A stretch of 64,000 bases of DNA, taken from Protaetiibacter larvae. Lineage in GTDB: Bacteria; Actinomycetota; Actinomycetes; Actinomycetales; Microbacteriaceae. Positions 1 to 8,065 of the stretch are shown in pieces. Where the stretch lies: NCBI RefSeq assembly GCF_008365275.1, contig NZ_CP043504.1, positions 992,001 through 1,056,000 of the forward strand, in the 5' to 3' direction. The position numbers and the translations under genes were made by a program. The stretch's first letter is position 1, and each line of letters opens with the position of its first letter. The notes under the pieces were generated by a model. The model did no database searches and was not told the origin of the DNA. It saw nothing but the letters and a program-made list of their open reading frames with translations.

Positions 1-39
1 GCCCGGCGCTCGGCCCCGGCCGGGACGGGGGTCGCGTGG

Positions 40-45
40 TAAGAT
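40..45 (+). promoter_or_regulatory. carD -10 element
   Basis: TAAGAT fits the actinobacterial TANNNT -10 and would start a transcript with a leader of about 20 nt that carries the AAGGA ribosome binding site at 59-63. No good -35 is visible. The 39 bases before it hold no recognisable gene. Confidence 0.45.
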
Positions 46-71
46 GAGCAGTCTGCGGAAGGAACAACTCC

Positions 72-554
72 ATGCTCTTCGAGGTCGGCGAGACTGTCGT
101 CTATCCCCATCACGGTGCGGCAACCATCATCGAGGTCAAAGACAGGGTCATCAAGGGCGAGACCAAGCGGTACCTGAAGCTCAACGTCACCCAGGGCGAC
201 CTCATCATCGAGGTGCCCGCCGACAACGTCGACCTGGTCGGCGTGCGGGACGTCATCGGCAAGGAGGGCCTCGACAAGGTTTTCGAGGTGCTCCGCGCGC
301 CGTTCACGGAGGAGCCCACCAACTGGAGCCGCCGCTACAAGGCCAACCTCGAGAAGCTCGCCTCGGGCGACGTCATCAAGGTGTCCGAGGTCGTGCGCGA
401 CCTGTGGCGCCGCGACCAGGACCGCGGCCTCTCGGCCGGCGAGAAGCGGATGCTCGCGAAGGCCCGGCAGATCCTCATCTCCGAGCTCGCGCTTGCGGAG
501 AAGACCGACGAGGAGAAGGCCTCGACCGTGCTCGACGAGGTCCTCGCCTCCTGA
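72..554 (+). CDS. carD: CarD family transcriptional regulator
   Basis: CarD proteins bind RNA polymerase beta through an N-terminal Tudor-like domain and stabilise the open promoter complex, notably at rRNA promoters. At 160 aa this is the usual family length. The start [17 protein letters not shown] and the following IIEVKDR stretch are the classic CarD RNA-polymerase-interaction domain (about residues 1-60); a helical DNA-binding domain follows with [20 protein letters not shown] at about 110-135. ATG is chosen because AAGGA lies 8 bases upstream. It is 44 bp ahead of ispDF, the carD-ispDF order seen in many actinobacteria. A longer overlapping frame from 44 is a shadow. Confidence 0.96.
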   Translation: MLFEVGETVVYPHHGAATIIEVKDRVIKGETKRYLKLNVTQGDLIIEVPADNVDLVGVRDVIGKEGLDKVFEVLRAPFTEEPTNWSRRYKANLEKLASGDVIKVSEVVRDLWRRDQDRGLSAGEKRMLAKARQILISELALAEKTDEEKASTVLDEVLAS

Positions 555-586
555 GTGGCGCCGTGGGCGGGGCCGTCTCGCGGCTC

Positions 587-592
587 TAGGCT
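587..592 (+). promoter_or_regulatory. -10 element, leaderless ispDF
   Basis: TAGGCT ends six bases before the ispDF ATG and no ribosome binding site is present, so ispDF may have its own leaderless transcript besides readthrough from carD. Confidence 0.5.
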
Positions 593-598
593 CGTGGC

Positions 599-1768
599 AT
601 GAGCCCGCTCCCGGATGAGGTGCGCACCGCGATCGTGGTGGTCGCCGCAGGCAGCGGGACCCGCCTCGGTCGCGATGAGCCGAAGGCCTTCGTCGAGGTG
701 CACGGTGTCAGCATCCTCGAGCATGCCCTTCGGGGCGTCTTCGGCGCCGTCGAGCCGCTCCAGGTGATCGTCGTCGCGCCCGCCGCGCTTGTCGCGCGCG
801 CCCGCGCGATCGGCGAGCACGTCGCGGGGGCCGCCTCGGCGCACCTGACGGTCGTCGCCGGTGGCGACACGCGGCAGCGTTCGGTCGCGGCGGGGCTCGC
901 CGTGCTCGCCGACGGCATCGATCAGGTGCTCGTGCACGACGCCGCCCGCGCGCTTGCGCCGGCATCGCTCATCGATCGGGTCGTGCACGCGGTGCGCACG
1001 GGCGGCGGCGACGGGGTGGTCCCCGCGCTCGCCATGATCGACACCGTGAAGCGCGTGGACGGCGACCGGGTGGTCGGCGCCGTCGACCGCAGCGACCTGG
1101 TGACCGTCCAGACACCGCAGGGCTTCCCCCGGGCGCAGCTGCTCGCCGCCTACGCCTCGGTCGCCGACGATCACACGGACGACGCGGCGCTCTACGCGGC
1201 CGCAGGCCACGGCATCCTCACGGTGCCCGGCGAGCCGCTCGCCTTCAAGATCACGACCCCGTGGGATCTGGCCCGCGCCGAGCGGCTCGTGGATGCCTCT
1301 GACGGCATCCGCACCGGGATCGGCGTGGACGCCCACCGCTACGACGAGACGGTGCCGCTCTGGCTCGGGGGCGTCTACTTTCCGGACGAGCCGGGCCTCG
1401 ACGGTCACAGCGACGGCGACGCGGTGATCCATGCGATCTGCGATGCGCTGCTGTCCGCGGCGGGGCTCGGGGATCTCGGCTCGCGCTTCGGCTCGGCCGA
1501 TCCGCGCTACGCCGGGGCGGAGAGCGGCATCTTCCTGCGGGAGACGCTCGCCCTGGTCGAAGGCGTCGGCTTCCGGGTGGGCAATGTGGCGGTGCAGGTG
1601 GTCGCCAACCGCCCGCGCCTCGCCGCGCGCCGCAGCGAGCTCGAGGCGCACCTGGGCGAGCTCGTGGGTGCGCCCGTGAGCGTGGCCGCGACGACCGCGG
1701 ACGGCCTCGGCTTCAGCGGCCGCGGCGAGGGGCTCGTCGCGATCGCCACCGCGCTCCTCTCCCGCTGA
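599..1768 (+). CDS. ispDF: Bifunctional IspD/IspF (MEP isoprenoid pathway)
   Basis: This is a fusion of 2-C-methyl-D-erythritol 4-phosphate cytidylyltransferase (about residues 1-230) and 2-C-methyl-D-erythritol 2,4-cyclodiphosphate synthase (about 235-389), steps 3 and 5 of the non-mevalonate pathway. The IspD half has the nucleotide-binding VVAAGSGTRLGRDEPKAF and later VLVHDAAR. The IspF half has GIGVDAHRYD and GHSDGDAVIHAICDALL, which carry the metal-binding Asp and His residues. The 389 aa length matches bifunctional IspDF proteins. The enzyme between these two steps, IspE, is not in the window. The ATG at 599 follows a -10-like hexamer, with no Shine-Dalgarno. Confidence 0.96.
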   Translation: MSPLPDEVRTAIVVVAAGSGTRLGRDEPKAFVEVHGVSILEHALRGVFGAVEPLQVIVVAPAALVARARAIGEHVAGAASAHLTVVAGGDTRQRSVAAGLAVLADGIDQVLVHDAARALAPASLIDRVVHAVRTGGGDGVVPALAMIDTVKRVDGDRVVGAVDRSDLVTVQTPQGFPRAQLLAAYASVADDHTDDAALYAAAGHGILTVPGEPLAFKITTPWDLARAERLVDASDGIRTGIGVDAHRYDETVPLWLGGVYFPDEPGLDGHSDGDAVIHAICDALLSAAGLGDLGSRFGSADPRYAGAESGIFLRETLALVEGVGFRVGNVAVQVVANRPRLAARRSELEAHLGELVGAPVSVAATTADGLGFSGRGEGLVAIATALLSR

Positions 1769-1773
1769 GGGCC

Positions 1774-1847
1774 GCACAACGCTGTAGCGTCAGGCGGCCC
1801 GCACCCGTGATCGCGGGCGCGCAGGGCGCAGCGCTCCAGCGTTGTGC
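1774..1847. repeat. Inverted repeat, 16-bp arms
   Basis: GCACAACGCTGTAGCG at 1774-1789 is repeated inverted at 1832-1847 with one mismatch and a 42-nt spacer. It lies in the convergent gap after ispDF and could form a transcript end structure. No T-tract follows. Confidence 0.5.
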
Positions 1848-1865
1848 AGGTGACAGCACGTGGAA

Positions 1866-1908
1866 CCGCCCGCCCGGTCCCAGGTGCGCTGGGGAGCCGG
1901 GCGGGCGG
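1866..1908 (-). terminator. Stem-loop terminator of the HtaA gene
   Basis: Perfect 12-bp arms CCGCCCGCCCGG (1866-1877) and its complement (1897-1908) flank a loop whose ends also pair. It lies 22 bp past the stop of the minus-strand HtaA gene. The T-run is poor, as is usual in high-GC actinobacteria. Confidence 0.6.
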
Positions 1909-1930
1909 AGTCGGATGGACCGGGCGGCGG

Positions 1931-4900
1931 CTAGGCGGCCGGGGTGCCCTTCCGGCCGCGGCGCACCAGCACGATCACGAGTGCCGCGATCAGCAGCAGC
2001 ACGACGACCGCGATCAGGATGGTCGCCCACAGCGGCCAGCCCGCGGCGTCCGAGGCCTCCTCGGGGGCGATCGCCTCCTCGCTCGGCTCGTCGCTCGCCT
2101 CCGCCACGGCGCCGCAGCCCGACTCGACGGTCGCCGAGATCGTGACCGGATCGAGCGCCTCGCCCTCGGGGTAGGTGCCGAAGGCTGCCGCACCGGCCGC
2201 GGTGAGGCTCGCCGGGACGTCCGTCCAGCTGAGCGTGTCGCCCTCGCGGCTCGCCTCGACGCCCGTGAGGTCGAGCTCGGCGAACTCCACACCGGTCGAC
2301 GACACCGGGGTGCCCTCCTGCGTGGTGCCGGTGATGTCGAGCAGCAGCACCGCGCGGTCGCCGTCGATCACGACATGCGGGTTCGCGATGGTCGTGTCGA
2401 GCACGCCCCCGTGGCCGGTGAAGCGCACCGAGCCGCCGTAGGCGACGTCGAGCCCGCCCGCCTCGGGGTCGGCGCTTCCGGAGCCGCCCGCCCAGGTGAA
2501 CACCGGGGTGTCGTAGCTCGCGTCGCCATCCGTGGTCCACTCGCCGTTGGCGATCGAGCCGTCGATGTAGGCGCGGAAGCTCTCCTTGAAGCCCCACACG
2601 AGCTGCGCATCCGAGACGGTGCACTGCAGGGTCGCGGCGGCGCGGATGTCGAGCACGACACCGCGGTCGACGGAGCCCTGGAAGGTGAGCGTGTGCTCGC
2701 CGGTGAGGCCGCGGGGCAGGCTGCCGGTCCAGCTGACGCGTCCGTCCGCGTCCGCGGTGGCGTTCTCGGCGAGCACGGTCGGGGTCGAGTAGATCACCAC
2801 GAGGATGCCGGTCTCGTTCGGCTGGAAGCCGTCCGCACGCGCGGTCACCTCGCCGCCCTCGGTGACTTCGCCGTCGCCGTCGAGGGTGATGCCCTCGGTG
2901 GCGGGCGGTGCGGCGTCCGGGGTGTTCGCGGGCGTCGTGCGGGCCGCGGCCACGACCGTGGTGCCGCCGAGCGAGGAGCCCGCCGATCCGATCGTGAAGC
3001 TCACCGGGTCGAGTGCGGTGCCGGCCGGGTAGAAGCTGCTGCCCTCGAAGGCGAAGGCGTCGGAGCCCGTGGCGGTGATCGTCGCGGGGACGCCCGTGAA
3101 GCTCACCGAGCCGTCGGCGCCCGTGCTGCGCGTTCCCGAGCCGAGTGCGAGGCTCGCGAAGGCGACGCGCGTGCCGCCGTCCACCCGCACGAGCAGGGTG
3201 CCGCTCGTGGCCGAGTCGATGCGCACCTGCGGGTCGGACAGGCGCAGGTCGAGCACCCCGGCGTGGCCGCTGAAGTGCACGGAGCCCGAGTAGGAGACGC
3301 TGCCGAGGCCATCCGTGAGGGAGGCTGCACCCGACTGCGGGAAGACGTAGCGTCCGCCGGCGGTGGCGACGCCGCTCGTCGTGATCGAGCCGTGCGCGAT
3401 CGGCCCCGTGACGTAGTCGCGGAAGCTCGCCTTGACGCCCCAGCTGAGGGTGCCCGCGGCGGGTGTCGGCGTCGTGCCGGGGCCACCGGTGCCCGGGTCG
3501 GTCGGGGTCTGGAAGGCGATCGGGACGGCGAGCTCGTTGTCGGCCTGCACGACGCCGCCGGCGCCGACCGTGAACACCGCGAGGGTCGCACCGGCGCGGG
3601 TCTTCGCGTCGAGGGCGGCCTTGGTGATCGGGATGGTCCAGCTGAAGTCGACCGTCCCGTACGCGTTCTCGGTCCACTTCAGGTACGGGGCGGTCTCGTT
3701 GATCCCCTGCACCCACGCCGAGTAGGCGTTCGAGCGGTTGCCCGACACCGCGCCCTGCGAGGGGCGCCACGTCGAGTCGATCCAGCCGACCTGAGCGTAG
3801 AACCCGGCCGCCGAGCCGCGGGCCGTGTAGTCCGGGTTGTAGTTCTTCCCGGTGACGGTGATGGTCGCGCCCGCCGGGTCGAGGCCCGAGGTGGCGTCGA
3901 CGGTGAGCGTGGTCGTGGTGTCGTAGAACGCGATCGGCACGGCGAGCTCGTTGCCCGCCTGCACCACGCCGCCCGCACCGACGGTGAACACGGCGAGCGT
4001 GGCGCCCGCGCGACTCTTGGCGTCGAGGGCGGCCTTCGTGATCGAGATCGTCCAGCTGAAGTCGACGCTGCCGTAGGCGTTCTCGGTCCACTTCAGGTAG
4101 GGGGCTGCGGTGTTGACGTCCTGCACCCACGCCGAGTAGGCGTTCGAGCGGTTGCCGGAGACGGCTCCCTCTGACGGGCGCCACGTGGAGTCGATCCAGC
4201 CGACCTGGGCGTAGAAGCCGGCGGTCGCGCCGCGGGCGACGAAGTCGGGGTCGTAGTTCGTGCCGGTGACGGTGATCGTCGCGCCGGCGGGGTCGAGACC
4301 CGAGGTCGTGTCGACGTCGAGGCGCGTGGTGGTGTCGTAGAAGGCGATCGGCACGGCGAGCTCGTTGCCCGCCTGCACGACGCCGCCCGCACCGACGGTG
4401 AACACCGCGAGCGTGGCACCGGGGCGGCTCTTGGCGTCGAGGGCGGCCTTCGTGATCGTGATCGTCCAGCTGAAGTCGACCGTCCCGTCGCCGTTCTCGG
4501 TCCACTTCAGATACGGGGATGCGGTGTTGACGTCCTGCACCCAGGCGGAGTAGGCGTTCGAGCGGTTGGCCGAGACCGCGCCCTGCGAGGGGCGCCAGGT
4601 GGAGTCGATCCAGCCGATCTGGGCGTAGAAGCCGGCGGTCGCGCCGCGTGCGACGAAGTCGGGGTCGTAGTTCTCGCCCGTGACGGTGATGGTGGCGCCT
4701 GCCGGGTCGAGTCCGGCGGTCTGCGACACGGAGAGCGTCGGTACGACGGGCGCCTGCTCGACGGGCCAGCTGAACGACACGGGGTCGAGAGCGGCCCCCG
4801 CGGCGTAGAAGCCCGCGAAGGCCGGCGCTCCGGCGGCCGTGAGCACGGCGGGCACGCCCGTGTAGGCGAGGGTCGACGCCGTGGAGGCGTTCGTCCCGGC

Positions 4901-5398
4901 CGAGAGGTCGAGGGTGGCGAGCACGACGTCGGGGTAGTTCTCGAAGGCGAGCGTCGTCATGCTGCGCGACACGACATCCGCCTGGAGCTCCGCGGTGGTC
5001 GCCGACGTGACGCGCACCCGCACGTCGGTCACGGTGACGTCGAGGGCGTACTCGCCCGCCGGGACGCCCGTGGCCTCGTGCCCCTGGAACTGCAGCGTGC
5101 CGGGGTACCCGACCGTCCCGGTGCCCCCCGTGGCGCTGCCCGTGCCGCCCGACCAGCCGTAGGGCGTCGCGGTGTCGACGCCGCTGCCGGTCGCGTGCCC
5201 GTGCGCGATGGGGCCGTTCAGATAGTTGCGGAAGCTCGCCTTGAAGCCCCAGTTGAGGGTGGCGCCGGCGACGTCACCGGGTGCGGCGGACGCCGCGGAC
5301 GCCGGGACGAGGAGTCCCGCGAGGGCGAGCAGGGGGACAAGCAGGAAGGCGATCCAGGGCGCGCGGGAGCGCGCGCGGTCAGGCGCGTACGACAACAT
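1931..5398 (-). CDS. Cell-surface HtaA-domain (heme-binding type) protein with three internal repeats
   Basis: A very large (1155 aa) exported protein. It has an N-terminal signal peptide (about residues 13-40, ending AASAAP) and a C-terminal membrane anchor (about 1120-1145, WPLWATILIAVVVLLLIAA) followed by a basic tail without an LPXTG signal. Three HtaA-like domains begin at about residues 48, 651 and 933; each opens with W-G-F/V-K-x-S-F-R-x-Y. HtaA domains bind heme or hemoglobin in corynebacterial iron uptake. Between the first and second lie three near-identical 138-residue units, and at about 830-910 there is an Ig-like segment. No heme ABC transporter is adjacent. A DtxR-type iron box lies upstream, so iron repression is likely. 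The start is the only ATG, with GGAG just before it. Heme binding itself is inferred from the family. Confidence 0.85.
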   Translation of the reverse strand: MLSYAPDRARSRAPWIAFLLVPLLALAGLLVPASAASAAPGDVAGATLNWGFKASFRNYLNGPIAHGHATGSGVDTATPYGWSGGTGSATGGTGTVGYPGTLQFQGHEATGVPAGEYALDVTVTDVRVRVTSATTAELQADVVSRSMTTLAFENYPDVVLATLDLSAGTNASTASTLAYTGVPAVLTAAGAPAFAGFYAAGAALDPVSFSWPVEQAPVVPTLSVSQTAGLDPAGATITVTGENYDPDFVARGATAGFYAQIGWIDSTWRPSQGAVSANRSNAYSAWVQDVNTASPYLKWTENGDGTVDFSWTITITKAALDAKSRPGATLAVFTVGAGGVVQAGNELAVPIAFYDTTTRLDVDTTSGLDPAGATITVTGTNYDPDFVARGATAGFYAQVGWIDSTWRPSEGAVSGNRSNAYSAWVQDVNTAAPYLKWTENAYGSVDFSWTISITKAALDAKSRAGATLAVFTVGAGGVVQAGNELAVPIAFYDTTTTLTVDATSGLDPAGATITVTGKNYNPDYTARGSAAGFYAQVGWIDSTWRPSQGAVSGNRSNAYSAWVQGINETAPYLKWTENAYGTVDFSWTIPITKAALDAKTRAGATLAVFTVGAGGVVQADNELAVPIAFQTPTDPGTGGPGTTPTPAAGTLSWGVKASFRDYVTGPIAHGSITTSGVATAGGRYVFPQSGAASLTDGLGSVSYSGSVHFSGHAGVLDLRLSDPQVRIDSATSGTLLVRVDGGTRVAFASLALGSGTRSTGADGSVSFTGVPATITATGSDAFAFEGSSFYPAGTALDPVSFTIGSAGSSLGGTTVVAAARTTPANTPDAAPPATEGITLDGDGEVTEGGEVTARADGFQPNETGILVVIYSTPTVLAENATADADGRVSWTGSLPRGLTGEHTLTFQGSVDRGVVLDIRAAATLQCTVSDAQLVWGFKESFRAYIDGSIANGEWTTDGDASYDTPVFTWAGGSGSADPEAGGLDVAYGGSVRFTGHGGVLDTTIANPHVVIDGDRAVLLLDITGTTQEGTPVSSTGVEFAELDLTGVEASREGDTLSWTDVPASLTAAGAAAFGTYPEGEALDPVTISATVESGCGAVAEASDEPSEEAIAPEEASDAAGWPLWATILIAVVVLLLIAALVIVLVRRGRKGTPAA
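3512..4714 (-). repeat. Three tandem 414-bp coding repeats in the HtaA protein
   Basis: Units start at 4714, 4300 and 3886 reading leftward (residues 229, 367 and 505); the last unit is slightly short. Each opens with GLDPAGATITVTG and carries GWIDSTWRP, NRSNAYSAWVQ, YLKWTEN and VFTVGAGGVVQ. DNA identity between units is high by eye, pointing to recent duplication or gene conversion. The function of the unit is not recognised; it looks like an all-beta spacer or binding module. Confidence 0.9.
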
Positions 5399-5456
5399 CT
5401 CTCCGATGGGGTTGGAATGTGCTTCTCGTCACGGGATGCGCACCATCGCAAGTGAC

Positions 5457-5475
5457 TCAGGTAAGGCTAACCTTA
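5457..5475. promoter_or_regulatory. DtxR/IdeR iron box
   Basis: TCAGGTAAGGCTAACCTTA matches the DtxR/IdeR consensus TTAGGTTAGGCTAACCTAA at 16 of 19 positions and is itself palindromic. It lies 59 bp before the HtaA start and 77 bp before cysS, in the divergent gap. Iron-loaded IdeR (gene at 35297) would be expected to repress the HtaA gene. Confidence 0.85.
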
Positions 5476-5540
5476 TTCGGCATCCGCTCACTTGTCGAAT
5501 CCGTCCGGGGGACACAGCCGGAGCGCATCAGCCCCCTCGG

Positions 5541-5546
5541 TAGACT
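5541..5546 (+). promoter_or_regulatory. -10 element, leaderless cysS
   Basis: TAGACT ends six bases before the cysS GTG. Confidence 0.5.
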
Positions 5547-5552
5547 CGCGAG

Positions 5553-6965
5553 GTGACCGTCCGCCTGTACGACAGCCGCGCCCAGGCGCTGCGCGACTTC
5601 GAGCCGCTCGAACCCGGCAAGGTCGGCATGTACGTGTGCGGTCCCACGGTGCAGTCCTCCCCCCACGTCGGTCACCTGCGCTCCGCGCTCGCCTACGACC
5701 TGTGGCGGCGCTGGTTCGCGTACCGCGGCTATGAGGTGACCTTCGTGCGCAACGTCACCGACATCGACGACAAGGTGCTCGCCAACGCCTCCGAGCGCGA
5801 GCCGTGGTGGGCGGTCGCCTACCGCGTCGAGCTCGAGTTCACGGCCGGATACCGCGCCATCGGCATCCTCCCGCCCACGTACGAGCCGCGCGCCACCGCG
5901 AGCATCCCGCAGATGCAGGAGCTCATCGACACGCTCATCGCGCGCGGACACGCCTACGTCGCCGACGACGGCTCCGGCGACGTCTACTTCGACGTGCGCA
6001 CCTGGGCCGACTACGGCGCCCTCACCCGGCAGAGGCTCGACGACATGGCCGACTCGCCGGACGCCGCCACCCGCGGCAAGCGCGACCCCCGCGACTTCGC
6101 CCTCTGGAAGGGCTCGAAGCCCGAGGAGCCCGCCTCCGCATCCTGGAACTCCCCGTGGGGGCCGGGGCGCCCCGGGTGGCACATCGAGTGCTCGGCGATG
6201 TCGAAGCGCTACTTGGGCGCCGCGTTCGACATTCACGGCGGGGGCCTCGACCTGCGCTTCCCGCACCACGAGAACGAGCTGGCCCAGTCGACCGCCGCGG
6301 GGGACGCCTTCGCGAGCTACTGGGTGCACAACGGCATCGTCATGGTCGAGGGGCAGAAGATGTCCAAGTCGCTCGGCAACTCGATCTACGCCGCCGAGTT
6401 CCTGGCCCTCGCCCCGCCGCTCGTCGTCCGCTACTACCTCGCGAGCGCCCACTACCGTTCGGTGATCGACTACCATGCCGGCGCCCTCGAGGAGGCGGAG
6501 GCGGCCCTCGATCGCATCGCCGGCTTCCTCGACCGCTCCGGCCGAGCCCTGGAGGCCGCGCGCGTGCCCGGCCCCGGCGACGGGCGGGTTCCCGACGCCT
6601 TCGCCGCGGCGCTCGACGACGACCTGGGCGTGCCCGAGGCGCTCGGCGTGCTGCACGAGACCGTCCGCTCCGGCAACACGGCGCTCGATGCGGGAGATCT
6701 CGGCACCGTCGCCGTGCTGCGCGAGCAGGTACGCGCGATGACCGGCGTGCTGGGGGTGGACCCGAGTGCTCCCGAGTGGGAGAACGCGTCGTCGGGCGCC
6801 GCCGAGTCCGCCCTCGCGGCGCTCGTCGAGAAGCTGCTCGCCGACCGCGCCACCGCCCGTGCGAGCAAGGACTTCGCATCCGCCGACCGCATCCGCGACG
6901 AGCTCGCCACCGCGGGCATCGCGATCGACGACACACCCGCAGGCGCCCGCTGGAGCCTCGCATGA
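5553..6965 (+). CDS. cysS: Cysteinyl-tRNA synthetase
   Basis: Charges tRNA-Cys in the cytoplasm; class I synthetase, 470 aa as usual. The zinc and adenylate site starts at CGPTVQ (about residue 27), the HIGH motif is PHVGHLRSA, and the NVTDIDDK signature follows. [15 protein letters not shown] supplies zinc-binding His residues, KMSKSLGN is the KMSKS loop, and a DALR-like anticodon-binding tail ends the protein. Length and the long C-terminal part distinguish it from the mycothiol ligase MshC, which shares the fold. GTG start, no ribosome binding site, -10 hexamer six bases upstream. It is followed 19 bp later by rlmB. Confidence 0.96.
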   Translation: MTVRLYDSRAQALRDFEPLEPGKVGMYVCGPTVQSSPHVGHLRSALAYDLWRRWFAYRGYEVTFVRNVTDIDDKVLANASEREPWWAVAYRVELEFTAGYRAIGILPPTYEPRATASIPQMQELIDTLIARGHAYVADDGSGDVYFDVRTWADYGALTRQRLDDMADSPDAATRGKRDPRDFALWKGSKPEEPASASWNSPWGPGRPGWHIECSAMSKRYLGAAFDIHGGGLDLRFPHHENELAQSTAAGDAFASYWVHNGIVMVEGQKMSKSLGNSIYAAEFLALAPPLVVRYYLASAHYRSVIDYHAGALEEAEAALDRIAGFLDRSGRALEAARVPGPGDGRVPDAFAAALDDDLGVPEALGVLHETVRSGNTALDAGDLGTVAVLREQVRAMTGVLGVDPSAPEWENASSGAAESALAALVEKLLADRATARASKDFASADRIRDELATAGIAIDDTPAGARWSLA

Positions 6966-6984
6966 CGAATCAAGGGAGCCGCTG

Positions 6985-7971
6985 ATGGCCAAGCCGGGAC
7001 GCCCGGGGGCGCGCAAGACCAAGAAGGGTGCCACCGCCGGAACGGGCGGGCACGGCCGCAAGGCCCTCGAAGGCAAGGGGCCGACGCCCAAGGCCGAGGA
7101 CCGCAGCTGGCACGTCGCCGGCAAGCGCAAGGCCGCGAACGAACGCCTCGAGGCGGCGCGCGCGCGGCACGGCGGCGGCACGGCGGCACCCGCGAAGCGT
7201 CCGCCGCGTGCCAAGAAGGCCGACGAGGGCGAGCTCGTCACGGGCCGCAACTCGGTCGTCGAAGCGCTGCGGGCACGCATCCCCGCGACGACCCTCTACG
7301 TGGCCGCACGCGTCGAGATGGACGACCGCGTCAAGGAGGCCCTGTCGATCGCGACCAAGCGCGGCATCCCCGTGCTCGAGGTGATGCGCCCCGAGCTCGA
7401 TCGGATGAGCGGCCACGACGCCGTGCACCAGGGCCTCGCGCTCAAGGTGCCGCCGTACGAGTACGCGCATCCGCTCGACCTCATCGAGGCCGCGCACCGC
7501 ACCGGTCGCCCGCCGCTCATCGTCGCCCTCGACGGCGTGACCGACCCGCGCAACCTGGGGGCGATCATCCGCTCGGCCGGTGCCTTCGGCGCCCACGGCG
7601 TGATCGTGCCGCAGCGCCGATCGGTCGGGATGACCGCGTCGGCCTGGAAGACCTCGGCCGGGGCCGCGGTCCGCGTGCCGGTCGCCATGGCGGCCAACCT
7701 CACCCAGACCCTCGCCGCCCTCAAGAAGGAGGGGCTCTTCGTGCTGGGGCTCGACGGGGACGGCGACGTCTCGCTCCCCGGGATCTCCTTCGCCGACCGT
7801 CCCATCGTGATCGTCGTCGGCAGTGAGGGCAAGGGACTCTCGCGGCTCGTCACCGAGACCTGCGACGCGGTCGTCTCCATCCCGATCAGCGCCGACACCG
7901 AGTCGCTCAACGCGGGTATCGCCGTGTCGGTGGCGCTCTACGAGGTCGCGAAGCTGCGCGCGCAGCACTAG
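6985..7971 (+). CDS. rlmB: 23S rRNA (guanosine-2'-O-)-methyltransferase RlmB
   Basis: SpoU/TrmH-family SPOUT methyltransferase, predicted to methylate G2251 (E. coli numbering) of 23S rRNA. The first 80 or so residues are a very basic, disordered actinobacterial extension. The substrate-binding domain starts at ELVTGRNSVVEAL; the catalytic domain shows ALDGVTDPRNLGAIIRSA (motif 1), VGSEGKGLSRLV (motif 2) and IPISADTESLNAGIAVSVAL (motif 3), the knot that binds SAM. ATG at 6985 has AAGGGAG upstream; the open frame extends further 5' but only inside cysS. 328 aa. The cysS-rlmB pairing is common in actinobacteria. Confidence 0.94.
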   Translation: MAKPGRPGARKTKKGATAGTGGHGRKALEGKGPTPKAEDRSWHVAGKRKAANERLEAARARHGGGTAAPAKRPPRAKKADEGELVTGRNSVVEALRARIPATTLYVAARVEMDDRVKEALSIATKRGIPVLEVMRPELDRMSGHDAVHQGLALKVPPYEYAHPLDLIEAAHRTGRPPLIVALDGVTDPRNLGAIIRSAGAFGAHGVIVPQRRSVGMTASAWKTSAGAAVRVPVAMAANLTQTLAALKKEGLFVLGLDGDGDVSLPGISFADRPIVIVVGSEGKGLSRLVTETCDAVVSIPISADTESLNAGIAVSVALYEVAKLRAQH

Positions 7972-7980
7972 CCACCTCGG

Positions 7981-8040
7981 TGGCGCGGTTTCGGCCGGAT
8001 GGCGCGGTTTCGCGGGTGCCATCCGGCCGAAACCGCACCA
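7981..8040. repeat. Long intergenic hairpin, 23-bp arms
   Basis: 7981-8003 and 8018-8040 are inverted copies with a single mismatch, around a 14-nt loop that also repeats the motif GCGCGGTTTCG. A smaller perfect hairpin, GCCACC-TC-GGTGGC, overlaps the rlmB stop codon (7971-7984). Placed between convergent rlmB and the MMPL gene, it probably ends both transcripts; its form also resembles interspersed palindromic repeats. Confidence 0.7.
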
Positions 8041-8065
8041 CGCGCGAGGGGATGACGCCTCCGGC

